Origin: Flavimobilis massiliensis
GTDB taxonomy: Bacteria > Actinomycetota > Actinomycetes > Actinomycetales > Cellulomonadaceae
Length of the DNA: 64,000 bases
Assembly: GCF_900240335.1 (NCBI RefSeq)
Contig: NZ_LT964979.1
Location: forward strand, 1,302,001-1,366,000
Direction: 5' to 3'
Shown: positions 34,950 to 43,099 of the stretch, piece by piece
Layout of the letters: each line of letters begins with the position of its first letter
How positions within the stretch are numbered: the stretch's first letter is position 1
The notes under the pieces: model-generated
Seen by the model: the letters and a program-made list of their open reading frames with translations, nothing else
The model's database searches: none
What the model was told of the DNA's origin: nothing
Translations under genes and position numbers: made by a program

Positions 34950-35497
34950 ACGGCGCGCCCGAGCGCGAAGGCCGCGAGGAGCAACCCGAGGAGGACGACG
35001 CCTGCGACGAGCGTCGGGAGCGCACCGGGAACGGGCAGCGGGTGCCCGAGGCGCAGGGCGCGCTCGTTGGCGCGCCAGCGGTGGAGCGCGTAGAACGCGA
35101 CGATCCCGCCAGTGAGGCATGCGAGCGCCGCGACGATGTCGACGACGACGTGCGGACCGGTGAGGTTCGCGAGGCTTGCGAGGCCGACGCCGCCTGCGAC
35201 GAGGCCGAGCGCCGTGCGCAGCCACGCAAGCGCGGTGCGCTCGTTGGCGAGGGAGAAGCGCGCGTCGGGCTCGGTGCCGACGCCGTAGACGGACGCGGGT
35301 CGGCGGGCTGGCGCGTCCGCGGGACGAGCGTCGTCAGGCCGGGCGTCGTCGGGCCGGGCGTCGTCAGGCCGGGCGTCGTCGTGCCGGGCGTCGTCAGGCC
35401 CGGCGCCGTCGGGCCGGGCGTCGTCGGGCCGGGCGTCGTCGGGCCGGGCGTCGTCGGGCCGGGCGTCGTCGGGCCGGGCGTCGTCGGGCAGGTCCAT
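34946..35497 (-). CDS. DUF202 family membrane protein (YidH-like) with acidic/basic repeat N-terminus
   Basis: 183 residues. The first ~60 are a tandem pentapeptide repeat (Asp-Asp-Ala-Arg-Pro) with few variants. The DUF202 domain then reads RFSLANERTALAWLRTALGL (81-100), followed by three membrane helices (~90-110, 113-133, 160-180). YidH-like proteins normally lack such an N-terminal extension, which should lie in the cytoplasm. It is first in the DUF202-DUF202-C39-like unit. The ATG has GGAGG within 12 nt upstream. Confidence 0.85.
   Translation of the reverse strand: MDLPDDARPDDARPDDARPDDARPDDARPDGAGPDDARHDDARPDDARPDDARPDDARPADAPARRPASVYGVGTEPDARFSLANERTALAWLRTALGLVAGGVGLASLANLTGPHVVVDIVAALACLTGGIVAFYALHRWRANERALRLGHPLPVPGALPTLVAGVVLLGLLLAAFALGRAV
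35321..35485 (-). repeat. 15-bp coding minisatellite (11 copies)
   Basis: Eleven 15-bp units encode Asp-Asp-Ala-Arg-Pro, with two imperfect copies (Asp-Gly-Ala-Gly-Pro and Asp-Asp-Ala-Arg-His) in the middle. The unit keeps frame, so repeat-number changes vary the length of the charged N-terminal tail. Confidence 0.92.
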
Positions 35498-35544
35498 GAG
35501 GCGATCCTCCCACCTCGCTGCCAGCGCCCCACCCCCGTGCAGAA

Positions 35545-35589
35545 GAATCCGCGCAGATGGTCGCTGGGAGCAACCATCTGCGCGGATTC
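35545..35589 (-). terminator. Terminator hairpin after deoA
   Basis: 17-bp perfect arms (35545-35561 with 35573-35589) and an 11-nt loop. On the minus strand the 3' arm runs into TTCTTCT. It lies 30 nt beyond the deoA stop and ends the transporter-cdd-deoA transcript before the DUF202 genes. Confidence 0.82.
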
Positions 35590-35618
35590 CTGGGCCGGGG
35601 ACCCGGGGCCGGGAGGGG

Positions 35619-36929
35619 TTAGAAGCCGCTCAGGCGGTCGAGGACCAGGGGCGTCGGGGTGAAGCCCGCGCCGTCCGTGACGTCGAACGCGCCGTCGAGC
35701 GCCTCGAGCGCGCGACCGAACTTCTCGGGCGTGTCCGTGTGGAGCGTGAGGAGCGGCTGCCCCTTGCGGACCGTGTCGCCGGGCTTCGCGTGCATGACGA
35801 CGCCCGCGCCCGCCTGCACCGGGTCCTCGCGGCGGGCGCGGCCCGCACCCAGACGCCACGCGGCGATACCGATGTCGTACGCGTCGAGACGCGTGAGGAC
35901 GCCGTCCGCGGGTGCAACGACGTCGTGGGTCTCTGTGGCCCACGGGAGCGCAGCGTGGGGATCGCCCTCCTGCGCCTCGATCATGCGGTTCCACACGTCC
36001 ATCGCGCGGCCGTCGGCGAGAGCGGCACGCACCTCGTCCTCGCCCACGGGCTTGTGCGCGGCCGCGAGCATCTCGACGGCGAGCGCGACCGTGAGGTCGA
36101 CGACGTCGCGGGGACCGCCACCGGCGAGGACCTCGACGGACTCCCGCACCTCGAGCGCGTTGCCCGCGGTGAGGCCGAGCGGCGTCGACATGTCGGTGAG
36201 CAGCGCGACCGTGCGCACGCCCGCGTCGGTTCCGAGGTCGACCATGGTGCGTGCAAGCTCGCGCGCACGTTCGAGGTCCTTCATGAACGCGCCCGAGCCG
36301 ACCTTGACGTCGAGGACGAGCGCGCCCGTGCCCTCGGCGATCTTCTTGCTCATGATGGAGCTTGCGATGAGCGGGATCGCCTCGACGGTGCCCGTGACGT
36401 CACGCAGGGCGTAGAGCTTGCGGTCCGCGGGCGCAAGGCCCGAACCGGCCTGGCAGATGACGGCGCCGAGGTTCTCGAGCTGCGCCATCATCTCGTCGTT
36501 CGTGAGGGCCGCGCGCCAGCCGGGGATCGACTCGAGCTTGTCGAGCGTGCCGCCCGTGTGGCCGAGTCCGCGCCCGGAGAGCTGCGGCACCGCGACGTCG
36601 AACACCGCAACGAGCGGCGCGAGGGGCAGCGTGATCTTGTCGCCGACGCCCCCGGTCGAGTGCTTGTCGGACGTCGGGCGCGAGAGCGCCGAGAAGTCCA
36701 TGCGCTCGCCTGACGCGATCATCGCGGCGGTCCAGCGGGAGATCTCGGGGCGCGTCATGCCGTTGAGGAGGATCGCCATGTTGAGCGCCGCCATCTGCTC
36801 CTCGGCGACGACGCCGCGCGTGTACGCGTCGACGACCCAATCGATCTGGGCGTCGGTCAGCACCTTGCCGTCGCGCTTGGCGACGATGACGTCGACGGCG
36901 TCGAATGCCTCGGTCCGAGACGTGGTCAT
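35619..36929 (-). CDS. deoA: Thymidine phosphorylase
   Basis: A 436-residue pyrimidine-nucleoside phosphorylase splitting thymidine or deoxyuridine with phosphate to base and deoxyribose-1-phosphate. The phosphate-site signature DKHSTGGVGDKITLPLAPLV (~88-107) and the family motif SGRGLGHTGGTLDKLESIPG (~119-138) are intact, followed by the LYALRDVTGTVEAIPLIASS block (~170-189) and the MKDLERARELA region. Length is typical. It lies 116 nt downstream of cdd, separated by a small hairpin. Its product is processed by the mutase and deoC, both in this window. Confidence 0.95.
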   Translation of the reverse strand: MTTSRTEAFDAVDVIVAKRDGKVLTDAQIDWVVDAYTRGVVAEEQMAALNMAILLNGMTRPEISRWTAAMIASGERMDFSALSRPTSDKHSTGGVGDKITLPLAPLVAVFDVAVPQLSGRGLGHTGGTLDKLESIPGWRAALTNDEMMAQLENLGAVICQAGSGLAPADRKLYALRDVTGTVEAIPLIASSIMSKKIAEGTGALVLDVKVGSGAFMKDLERARELARTMVDLGTDAGVRTVALLTDMSTPLGLTAGNALEVRESVEVLAGGGPRDVVDLTVALAVEMLAAAHKPVGEDEVRAALADGRAMDVWNRMIEAQEGDPHAALPWATETHDVVAPADGVLTRLDAYDIGIAAWRLGAGRARREDPVQAGAGVVMHAKPGDTVRKGQPLLTLHTDTPEKFGRALEALDGAFDVTDGAGFTPTPLVLDRLSGF

Positions 36930-36952
36930 GGGGTCCTCCTACGGTCGGTCGT

Positions 36953-36973
36953 GGCGGCCCGGTCGGGGCCGCC
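36953..36973 (-). terminator. Small hairpin between cdd and deoA
   Basis: 8-bp perfect arms (36953-36960 with 36966-36973) around a 5-nt loop, in the 116-nt cdd-deoA gap. It is weaker than the other hairpins in the cluster and is perhaps an mRNA processing or partial termination site. Confidence 0.4.
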
Positions 36974-37045
36974 GTGGCGTGCGCCGATCGGGCGCGTGCG
37001 CGCCTGCGGCGCGGTCCTGCACGTGCGAGGTGCGCGGGCGCGACC

Positions 37046-37450
37046 TCAGGCGCGCGTGACGAAGTCGTCGGGCCCGAACGCGTCGGGCAGCACCTCGGTC
37101 ATGGGGCGGATGCCGGAGACCGAGTCGACGAGGAGCTCGGGGCCGCCGTGCTCCCAGAGGAGCTGGCGGCAGCGGCCGCACGGCATGAGCTTGTTGCCGT
37201 GGCGGTCGACGCACGCGAACGCGACGAGGCGACCGCCGCCGGTTGCGGCGAGCTGCGAGACGAGCCCGCACTCGGCGCACAGGCCGACGGGGTAGGACGC
37301 GTTCTCGACGTTGCAGCCGACGACGACGCGGCCGTCGTCGACGAGCGCGGCGACGCCGACGGGGAACTTCGAGTAGGGGACGTACGCGCGGGTCATGACC
37401 TCGCGTGCGGCGGCGCGCAGCGCCTCCCAGTCGATCTCGGGCGTGGGCAC
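37046..37450 (-). CDS. cdd: Cytidine deaminase
   Basis: A 134-residue tetrameric-type zinc enzyme converting (deoxy)cytidine to (deoxy)uridine. Zinc ligands are Cys58 in CAEC (Glu60 is the proton shuttle) and Cys91/Cys94 in PCGRCRQLL. NVENASYPVG (48-57) binds the ribose. The GTG start has GGGAGGT at good spacing. It lies directly downstream of the nucleoside importer, behind a strong hairpin, and upstream of deoA, making a take-up, deaminate and phosphorolyse sequence. Confidence 0.95.
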   Translation of the reverse strand: MPTPEIDWEALRAAAREVMTRAYVPYSKFPVGVAALVDDGRVVVGCNVENASYPVGLCAECGLVSQLAATGGGRLVAFACVDRHGNKLMPCGRCRQLLWEHGGPELLVDSVSGIRPMTEVLPDAFGPDDFVTRA

Positions 37451-37470
37451 GGGTTTACCTCCCGGACGGG

Positions 37471-37502
37471 GACACCCCGCGGCCTGCCGGCCGCGGGGTG
37501 TC
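37471..37502 (-). terminator. Hairpin between the importer genes and cdd
   Basis: A perfect 14-bp stem (37471-37484 with 37489-37502) with a TGCC loop, 5 nt after the permease stop. Transcription must read through to express cdd from the importer promoter, so it is a likely attenuator or 3'-end stabiliser. Confidence 0.75.
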
Positions 37503-37507
37503 GGTGG

Positions 37508-38803
37508 TCATTCCTTGACGTAGGCCGTCCCGGACGCGGCCGGGGCCCGCGACTTGCCGATGAGACCGGCGACCGCGAGGAGCGTGACGACGTACGGGAG
37601 CATGAGCATGAACTGGCTCGGCACGGGTGCCTGGACGATCGTCATGGCGCTCGCGAGAGCTGTCGAGAACCCGAAGAGCAGGCCCGCGAGGGTCGCCTTG
37701 AGGGGGTCCCACTTGCCGAAGATCACGGCGGCAAGAGCGATGAAGCCTGCACCCGCGGTCATGTTCTTGCCGAAGCCGGAGACGGAGACAAGCGTGTAGT
37801 ACGCACCGCCCATGCCGACGATCGCGCCGGCGACGAGCAGCGCCCGGTAGCGCACGCTCTTCACCTTGATGCCGACCGTGTCGGCTGCGAGGGGGTGCTC
37901 GCCGACAGCGCGCAGGCGCAGGCCCCAACGGGTGCGGAACATCGCGAACCACACGGCAGGAACGGTGAGGTAGAGGAGGTACACGATGATCGACTGGTGG
38001 AACAGCGCCGATCCGATGATGGGGATCTCGCTGAGCACCGGGATCGAGACCCGCGGGAACCGCACGGTGCTGTTGTAAAGGTCCGCCTGCGGCACGAGCA
38101 CCTGCGAGTAGATGAAGCTCGTGAGGCCGAGGACGAGGACGTTGAGCACGACACCGACGATCACCTGGTCGACCCGGTAGGTGATCGTGAAGACGCCGAG
38201 GACGAGGGCGACGAGCGCACCCGCGAACATGCCTGCGAGGAGTCCCGCCCACGGGCTTTGTGTCATCGTGCCGACGACGGCCGCGACGAACGCGGAGCCG
38301 AGGAGCTGCCCCTCGATCGCGATGTTGACGACACCCGCGCGCTCACCGATGGTGCCGCCGAGCGCCCCGAAGATGATGGGGACGGCGAGGAGGATCGAGG
38401 AGCCGATGAGGTTGGAGATCGGGACGTCGTTCGACGATCCGGCGCCGGCCCAGCCGAGGAATCCCGCGAGGAACACGACGGCGAAGACGATGCCGACGTA
38501 CCAGGGCGTGCGTCGTCCCGAGCGCCAGAGCACCCAGCTCACTGCCGTGAGCACGACGCAGACGACGACGGACGCCCACGCGAGCGGCATCGCGGGCACG
38601 GCGATGCTCGGGATCTGCAGGGCCTCGCTGCCGCCGGAGAGGCGGAAGCGTGCCTCGCCCTCGCGCGGGACGAGCCCGACGATCGCGAGGAGGATGACGG
38701 TCGCGGACGTGAGGACGATCGCGAACTTCGCGCTGATGACCTCGACGTGGCGCAGCTGTCCGGAGACGGACTGCTCGTCGGGGACGGTCGTGGGGGCGCT
38801 CAT
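37508..38803 (-). CDS. Nucleoside ABC transporter permease (YufQ-like)
   Basis: A 431-residue BPD_transp_2-type permease of the nucleoside (BMP-dependent) importer class. It has about ten membrane helices, a cluster at ~25-125 before the conserved core, and the family motif GGTIGERAGVVNIAIEGQLL (~148-167) that contacts the ATPase. The VGEHPLAADTVGI loop (~307-319) follows. The N-terminal ~140 residues are longer than in YufQ of Bacillus, a common actinobacterial form. Its ATG overlaps the stop of the partner permease. Confidence 0.9.
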   Translation of the reverse strand: MSAPTTVPDEQSVSGQLRHVEVISAKFAIVLTSATVILLAIVGLVPREGEARFRLSGGSEALQIPSIAVPAMPLAWASVVVCVVLTAVSWVLWRSGRRTPWYVGIVFAVVFLAGFLGWAGAGSSNDVPISNLIGSSILLAVPIIFGALGGTIGERAGVVNIAIEGQLLGSAFVAAVVGTMTQSPWAGLLAGMFAGALVALVLGVFTITYRVDQVIVGVVLNVLVLGLTSFIYSQVLVPQADLYNSTVRFPRVSIPVLSEIPIIGSALFHQSIIVYLLYLTVPAVWFAMFRTRWGLRLRAVGEHPLAADTVGIKVKSVRYRALLVAGAIVGMGGAYYTLVSVSGFGKNMTAGAGFIALAAVIFGKWDPLKATLAGLLFGFSTALASAMTIVQAPVPSQFMLMLPYVVTLLAVAGLIGKSRAPAASGTAYVKE

Positions 38804-40104
38804 GCCGCCACCTCCTTGCGAACGCGGCGCGCGGCCTTCGCGGTACCGGGGGCCGGGAGCCGGAAGATCGCCCGGACGAGCGGCGGGGCCGCGATGAAGA
38901 GGACGATGAGGGACTGGATGACCGTGACGATCTCGATGGGGATGGTCTCGGCGGCCTGCATGGTGGCGCCGCCGGACTTGAAGGCGCCGAAGAGGATGCC
39001 TGCGCCGAGAGTCCCGAGCGGCGTCGAGCGGCCGAGGAGCGCGACGGTGATGGCGTCGAAGCCCATGCCGGCGTCGACGTCGGTCGAGAAGCCTGTCGTC
39101 GACGTGCCGAGGACCTGCGTGGCGCCAGCGATGCCGAGCATCGCACCGGAGACGAGCATCGAGTAGACGGTCGTGCGCTTGACGTCGATTCCGGCGACGC
39201 GTGCGGCCTTGGGGTTCTCCCCCACAGCGCGGAACGAGAAGCCGAGCGCCGAGCGCTCGAGCAGCCACCACGTCACGGCGACGGCGGCGAGCGCGAGGAG
39301 GAAGCCCGCGTGGAGCGGGAACCCGCTGCCGAAGATGTCGGGCAGGATCGCCGTGCTCTTCATCGGCGGCGTCTTCGGGTTCGCGGAGCCCGGGGCCTGG
39401 AGGAGGCCGGGTGTCGCGAGGAGGAAGAAGAGCAGGTAGTACGCCGTGTGGTTGAGCATGATGGTCGTGATGACCTCGTGCGCTCCCGTCGCGGCCTTGA
39501 GGAGGCCGGCGATGCCGGCCCACAGGGCGCCGGCCGCGATGCCGACGACGATCGCGAGCAGGAGATGGAGGCCTGCGGGCAGGTCGAGCGCGAAGCCGAC
39601 CCACCCGGCGCCGATCGCGGCGAGGATCATCTGACCCTGGCCACCGATGTTGAACAGGCCAGCCCGGAAGCCGATCGCGAGGCCGAGACCTGCAGCGATG
39701 AGGGGTGTCGCGTACGTGAGGGACGTCGCCAGCGGGCGGATGTTCTCGAGCAGGGTGTCGCCGGCCGGGTTCCAGATCGCACCGCGCAGGAGCGCCCCGT
39801 ACGCGTCGCGCACCGAGTCCCACACGGCGGCGAGCATGTCGCCGGGCTTCGAGAAGAAGTAGGTCGCGGTTTGGCGGACCGTCTCGTCGGTGCCGGCGAT
39901 CATCACGGCGCCCGCGAAGAGCGCAAGGATGACGGCGCCGACGGACACGCCCCACGAGCCGCCGACGATCTCGCGCCATGCGGAAGAGAAGCGGTTCTCG
40001 GGCTCGCCCACAGGGGCGGTCGGCGCAGGTGCCGCGGAGGTTCCGGGCGTCGTGGCGAGGCTGTGGTCCTCGCCGCCGGGCCGCGGGCTCTCGGTGGTGC
40101 TCAT
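38800..40104 (-). CDS. Nucleoside ABC transporter permease (YufP-like)
   Basis: A 434-residue partner permease of the same family: a ~35-residue acidic/Pro-rich N-terminus, then helices starting at GGSWGVSVGAVILALFAGAV, the core motif FRAGLFNIGGQGQMILAAIG (~146-165), and the VGENPKAARVAGIDV loop (~294-308) matching that in its partner. It forms a heterodimeric membrane pore with the downstream permease. Start and stop overlap neighbours on both sides (ATGA), giving a fixed stoichiometry. Confidence 0.9.
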   Translation of the reverse strand: MSTTESPRPGGEDHSLATTPGTSAAPAPTAPVGEPENRFSSAWREIVGGSWGVSVGAVILALFAGAVMIAGTDETVRQTATYFFSKPGDMLAAVWDSVRDAYGALLRGAIWNPAGDTLLENIRPLATSLTYATPLIAAGLGLAIGFRAGLFNIGGQGQMILAAIGAGWVGFALDLPAGLHLLLAIVVGIAAGALWAGIAGLLKAATGAHEVITTIMLNHTAYYLLFFLLATPGLLQAPGSANPKTPPMKSTAILPDIFGSGFPLHAGFLLALAAVAVTWWLLERSALGFSFRAVGENPKAARVAGIDVKRTTVYSMLVSGAMLGIAGATQVLGTSTTGFSTDVDAGMGFDAITVALLGRSTPLGTLGAGILFGAFKSGGATMQAAETIPIEIVTVIQSLIVLFIAAPPLVRAIFRLPAPGTAKAARRVRKEVAA

Positions 40105-41618
40105 GCGGCTTCGTACCCTTCTGCCGGGATGCCGGCCATCATGAGGCCGAGGACGTCACGCGGGGTGTCCGCGGGGACGATGCCAACGACGCGGCCGCGG
40201 TACATCACGAGGATGCGGTCCGCGAGCGCGACGGCCTCGTCGAGTTCGGTCGCGACGACGATGACGGGGATGCCCGCGTCACGTGTCTCGACGATGCGCT
40301 TGTGGATGAACTCGATCGATCCGACGTCGACGCCGCGCGTCGGCTGCGAGGCGACGAGGAGCCGTAGGTCGCGGGACAGCTCACGGGCGAGGACGACCTT
40401 CTGCTGGTTGCCTCCCGAGAGGCGGCCGGCGTGCGTCGTGATGCCCTGCGTGCGGATGTCGAATTCGGCGACCTTCTCCTCGGCGAACCGGTCGCGCTCG
40501 GCGAGCTGGAGCGAGCCTGCCTTAACGAAGGGCGGACCGTCGGTGCGGTCGAGGATGAGGTTCTCGGCGACGGTGAACGTGCCGACGAGGCCGTCGTGGC
40601 CGCGGTCCTCGGGGACGAAGCCGATGCCGGCGTCGAGGAACTGCCGGACGTTGCGTCCGACGAGGTTCGTCCCGTCGAGGCGGATCTCGCCGTCGGTAGG
40701 GGTGACGAGGCCGAGAAGCGCGTCGGCGAGCTCCGTCTGGCCGTTGCCCTGGACACCGGCGACGACGAGGATCTCGCCGCCGCGCACGGTGAAGGAGAGG
40801 TCGTCGACGAGGACGAGCCCCTGGTCGTCGCGGATCTCGAGGTTCTCGACCTCGAGGAGCGAGTCGGAGTACTGCGGCGCGTCCTTGTGGACGGTGAGCT
40901 CGACCGCGCGGCCAACCATGAGGGAGGCGAGGTCGGCGTCGCTCGAGCCGGGCTCGGCATGCCCGACGATCGCACCGCGGCGCATCACGGTGATGCGGTC
41001 GGCGACCTCGCGGACCTCGCGGAGCTTATGCGTGATGAAGACGATGGCCGTGCCCTCGTCCTTGAGCTGGCGCATGATCGCCATGAGCTCGTCGGTCTCC
41101 TGCGGCGTGAGCACCGCGGTCGGCTCGTCGAAGACGAGGACCTTCGCGTCGCGCGAGAGCGCCTTGATGATCTCGACGCGCTGCTGGACGCCGACGGGCA
41201 GGTCCTCGACGATCGCGTCGGGGTCGACCTGGAAGCCGAAGCGGTCGGCGATCTCCCTGACCTTCGCGCGCGCGGCTTCGAGGTCGAGACGCCCGCCCGC
41301 CTTCGTCTGCTCGTGGCCGAGCATGACGTTCTCGGCGACGGTGAAGACGGGGACGAGCATGAAGTGCTGGTGCACCATGCCGATGCCTGCGGCCATGGCG
41401 TCGCCGGGGCCGGCGAACGCGACCTCCTCGCCGTCGAGGAGGACGTCGCCCTCGTCGGCCGTGTAGAGGCCGTAGAGGACGTTCATGAGCGTGGACTTGC
41501 CGGCGCCATTCTCACCGAGGAGGCAGTGGATCTCGCCTGGCTCGACCGTGAGGTCGATGTGGTCGTTGGCGACGAGTGCGCCGAAGCGCTTGGTGATGCC
41601 GCGCAGCTCGAGCTTCAT
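40101..41618 (-). CDS. Nucleoside ABC transporter ATP-binding protein (YufO-like, two ABC domains)
   Basis: A 505-residue tandem ATPase. Domain 1 has Walker A GENGAGKST (~34-42), signature LPVGVQQRVEIIKAL and Walker B VLVFDEPTAVLTP. Domain 2 has a degenerate Walker A (GVQGNGQTE) but a good LSGGNQQKVVLAREL signature and ASQPTRGVDVG in place of a Walker B Glu. This asymmetry is normal for sugar and nucleoside importers of the RbsA/YufO type. The ATG is taken where similarity begins (MKLELRGITKRFG); upstream sequence to the bmp gene contains a large hairpin. Confidence 0.92.
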   Translation of the reverse strand: MKLELRGITKRFGALVANDHIDLTVEPGEIHCLLGENGAGKSTLMNVLYGLYTADEGDVLLDGEEVAFAGPGDAMAAGIGMVHQHFMLVPVFTVAENVMLGHEQTKAGGRLDLEAARAKVREIADRFGFQVDPDAIVEDLPVGVQQRVEIIKALSRDAKVLVFDEPTAVLTPQETDELMAIMRQLKDEGTAIVFITHKLREVREVADRITVMRRGAIVGHAEPGSSDADLASLMVGRAVELTVHKDAPQYSDSLLEVENLEIRDDQGLVLVDDLSFTVRGGEILVVAGVQGNGQTELADALLGLVTPTDGEIRLDGTNLVGRNVRQFLDAGIGFVPEDRGHDGLVGTFTVAENLILDRTDGPPFVKAGSLQLAERDRFAEEKVAEFDIRTQGITTHAGRLSGGNQQKVVLARELSRDLRLLVASQPTRGVDVGSIEFIHKRIVETRDAGIPVIVVATELDEAVALADRILVMYRGRVVGIVPADTPRDVLGLMMAGIPAEGYEAA

Positions 41619-41650
41619 CGGTCGGTTCCTTCGCAGAGGGTTGTGCTGGG

Positions 41651-41697
41651 CACGCGTGCGCCCCGGGGCGGCCGGGCCGCCCCGGGGAGCACGCGTG
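41651..41697 (-). terminator. Large hairpin between the binding-protein gene and the importer genes
   Basis: 23-bp arms with one mismatch (41651-41673 with 41675-41697) and essentially no loop, 3 nt after the bmp stop. As in other binding-protein importers, such an element would let the lipoprotein be made in excess over the membrane parts. Confidence 0.8.
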
Positions 41698-41700
41698 GGG

Positions 41701-42807
41701 TCACTTCGCGAGGTAGGACGTGACCTTGACCTCGCCGTCGATGATCTGCGCCTTGAGGGCGTCGACCTCGGCGACGAGAGCTGTGTCGACCTTGCCCTCG
41801 AAGTTGTGGAGCGGCGCGATACCGACGCCACCGTTGGCGAGGGTGCCGATGTACGGGTCGAAGGAGAACTCGCCCTTGCCCGCCGTCGTCACCGCGTCGT
41901 AGACCGACTGGTCCATCTTCTTCTCGATCGAGGTGAGGATGTACTTCTCCGTCTTGGGGTCGGTGACGAAGACGTCGGCGTCGACACCGATGAGCGCGAT
42001 CTCACGGCCGGAGTCGTCGATCGAGTCGAGCGCGGCCTGGTAGATCGGGCCACCGACGGGGAGGATGACGTCGACACCCTGGTTGATGATGCCGTCGGCC
42101 GCCTCGCGGGCCTTCTGGTTGTTCTCGAAGCCGCCCGTGAACGAGCCCTTGTCGCCGCCCTCGAAGCCGATGACCTGGACGTTGGCGGACTTCACCTTGT
42201 TGTAGTGCTCGACGCCCTGCTTGAAGCCGTCCATGAAGATCGTCACGGTCGGGAACGGCATGCCGCCGTACGTGCCGACCTTCCCGGCCTTGGAGTAGCC
42301 CGCGGCGAGGTAGCCCGCGAGGAACGCGGCCTGCGCCGTGTCGTAGACGAGCGGCTTGATGTTCTCCGCGTCGACCTTGCCGTCGAAGTCGTTGTCGGCG
42401 GCGTCGTCGACAAGGACGTACTGGATGTCGGGGTTGGCCTTCGCGGCCTCAACCGTCGCAGCGGACAGCGCGAAGCCGACCGACGTGATGAGCGAGCAGT
42501 TCGCGGTGAGGAGCGACTCGAGGTTCGGCTTGAAGTCGGCGTCCGACTTCGACTGCACCTCGCCGGCCTTGACGCCAAACTCGGCGGCCGCCTTCTGGAG
42601 GCCCTCGAAGGAGAGCTGGTTGAACGACTTGTCGTCGAAGCCGCCGGCGTCGGAGACGATGCAGGGCTTGAAGCCGTCGACGGGCTTGATCGTCTGGACG
42701 GGCGTCGTGGCGCTGGCCGTGCCGCCGTCGCCGGGGGCCTCGGCGCACGCGGCGAGCGCAAGCGCGGCCACGGCCGCGACGGCCGTGAGCTTGATGGTCT
42801 TGTTCAC
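41701..42807 (-). CDS. BMP-family nucleoside-binding lipoprotein
   Basis: A 368-residue extracytoplasmic binding protein of the BMP/PnrA (TmpC) family. The signal peptide ends in the lipobox LAACAEAPG (lipidated Cys ~21). Family motifs are SDAGGFDDKSFNQLSFEGLQ (~52-71), KPLVYDTAQAAFLAGYLAAG (~150-169) and GGMPFPTVTIFMDGFKQGVE (~181-200). PnrA proteins bind purine and pyrimidine nucleosides. Starting with GTG after GAGGAGATCC, it is the first gene of the importer operon and probably sets its expression. Confidence 0.92.
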   Translation of the reverse strand: MNKTIKLTAVAAVAALALAACAEAPGDGGTASATTPVQTIKPVDGFKPCIVSDAGGFDDKSFNQLSFEGLQKAAAEFGVKAGEVQSKSDADFKPNLESLLTANCSLITSVGFALSAATVEAAKANPDIQYVLVDDAADNDFDGKVDAENIKPLVYDTAQAAFLAGYLAAGYSKAGKVGTYGGMPFPTVTIFMDGFKQGVEHYNKVKSANVQVIGFEGGDKGSFTGGFENNQKAREAADGIINQGVDVILPVGGPIYQAALDSIDDSGREIALIGVDADVFVTDPKTEKYILTSIEKKMDQSVYDAVTTAGKGEFSFDPYIGTLANGGVGIAPLHNFEGKVDTALVAEVDALKAQIIDGEVKVTSYLAK

Positions 42808-43099
42808 GCGGATCTCCTCAGCAGATCTCTCGGACGTCGCTCGACGGTGCAGGCGCGGCGTTGCCGACGGACATCGTCGGCCGTCGCGCCACTTCTCACC
42901 GGGGAGCGTGGTGACACGACTCTAACCAGTGGTCACCACAACGTCGGCACCCCAAGGTCACCGGAGGGCGATCCGTTACGCAGTCGGTACGGACGGTCTC
43001 GAGGGCGGGACGGGGCGTCTCACGCTCCGGGAAACGCGACCGTCGCTGGCTCTGAGCGACCGCCAGCCGTGATCGACGTCACCCGCAAGAAGCCGCGCC
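42808..43099. other. 292-bp control region upstream of the nucleoside importer operon
   Basis: No gene is seen. It must contain the promoter of the bmp-importer-cdd-deoA operon, which is read leftwards. GGTCACC occurs twice (around 42930 and 42955), one copy within GTGG-TCA-CCAC, a weak operator-like dyad. I cannot identify -35/-10 boxes with confidence. Confidence 0.4.

Noticed and set aside
36905..39166. 753-codon plus-strand open frame across deoA, cdd and the permease
   Set aside because: Shadow of conserved minus-strand genes; composition is almost entirely D, E, R, H and A, without hydrophobic pattern.
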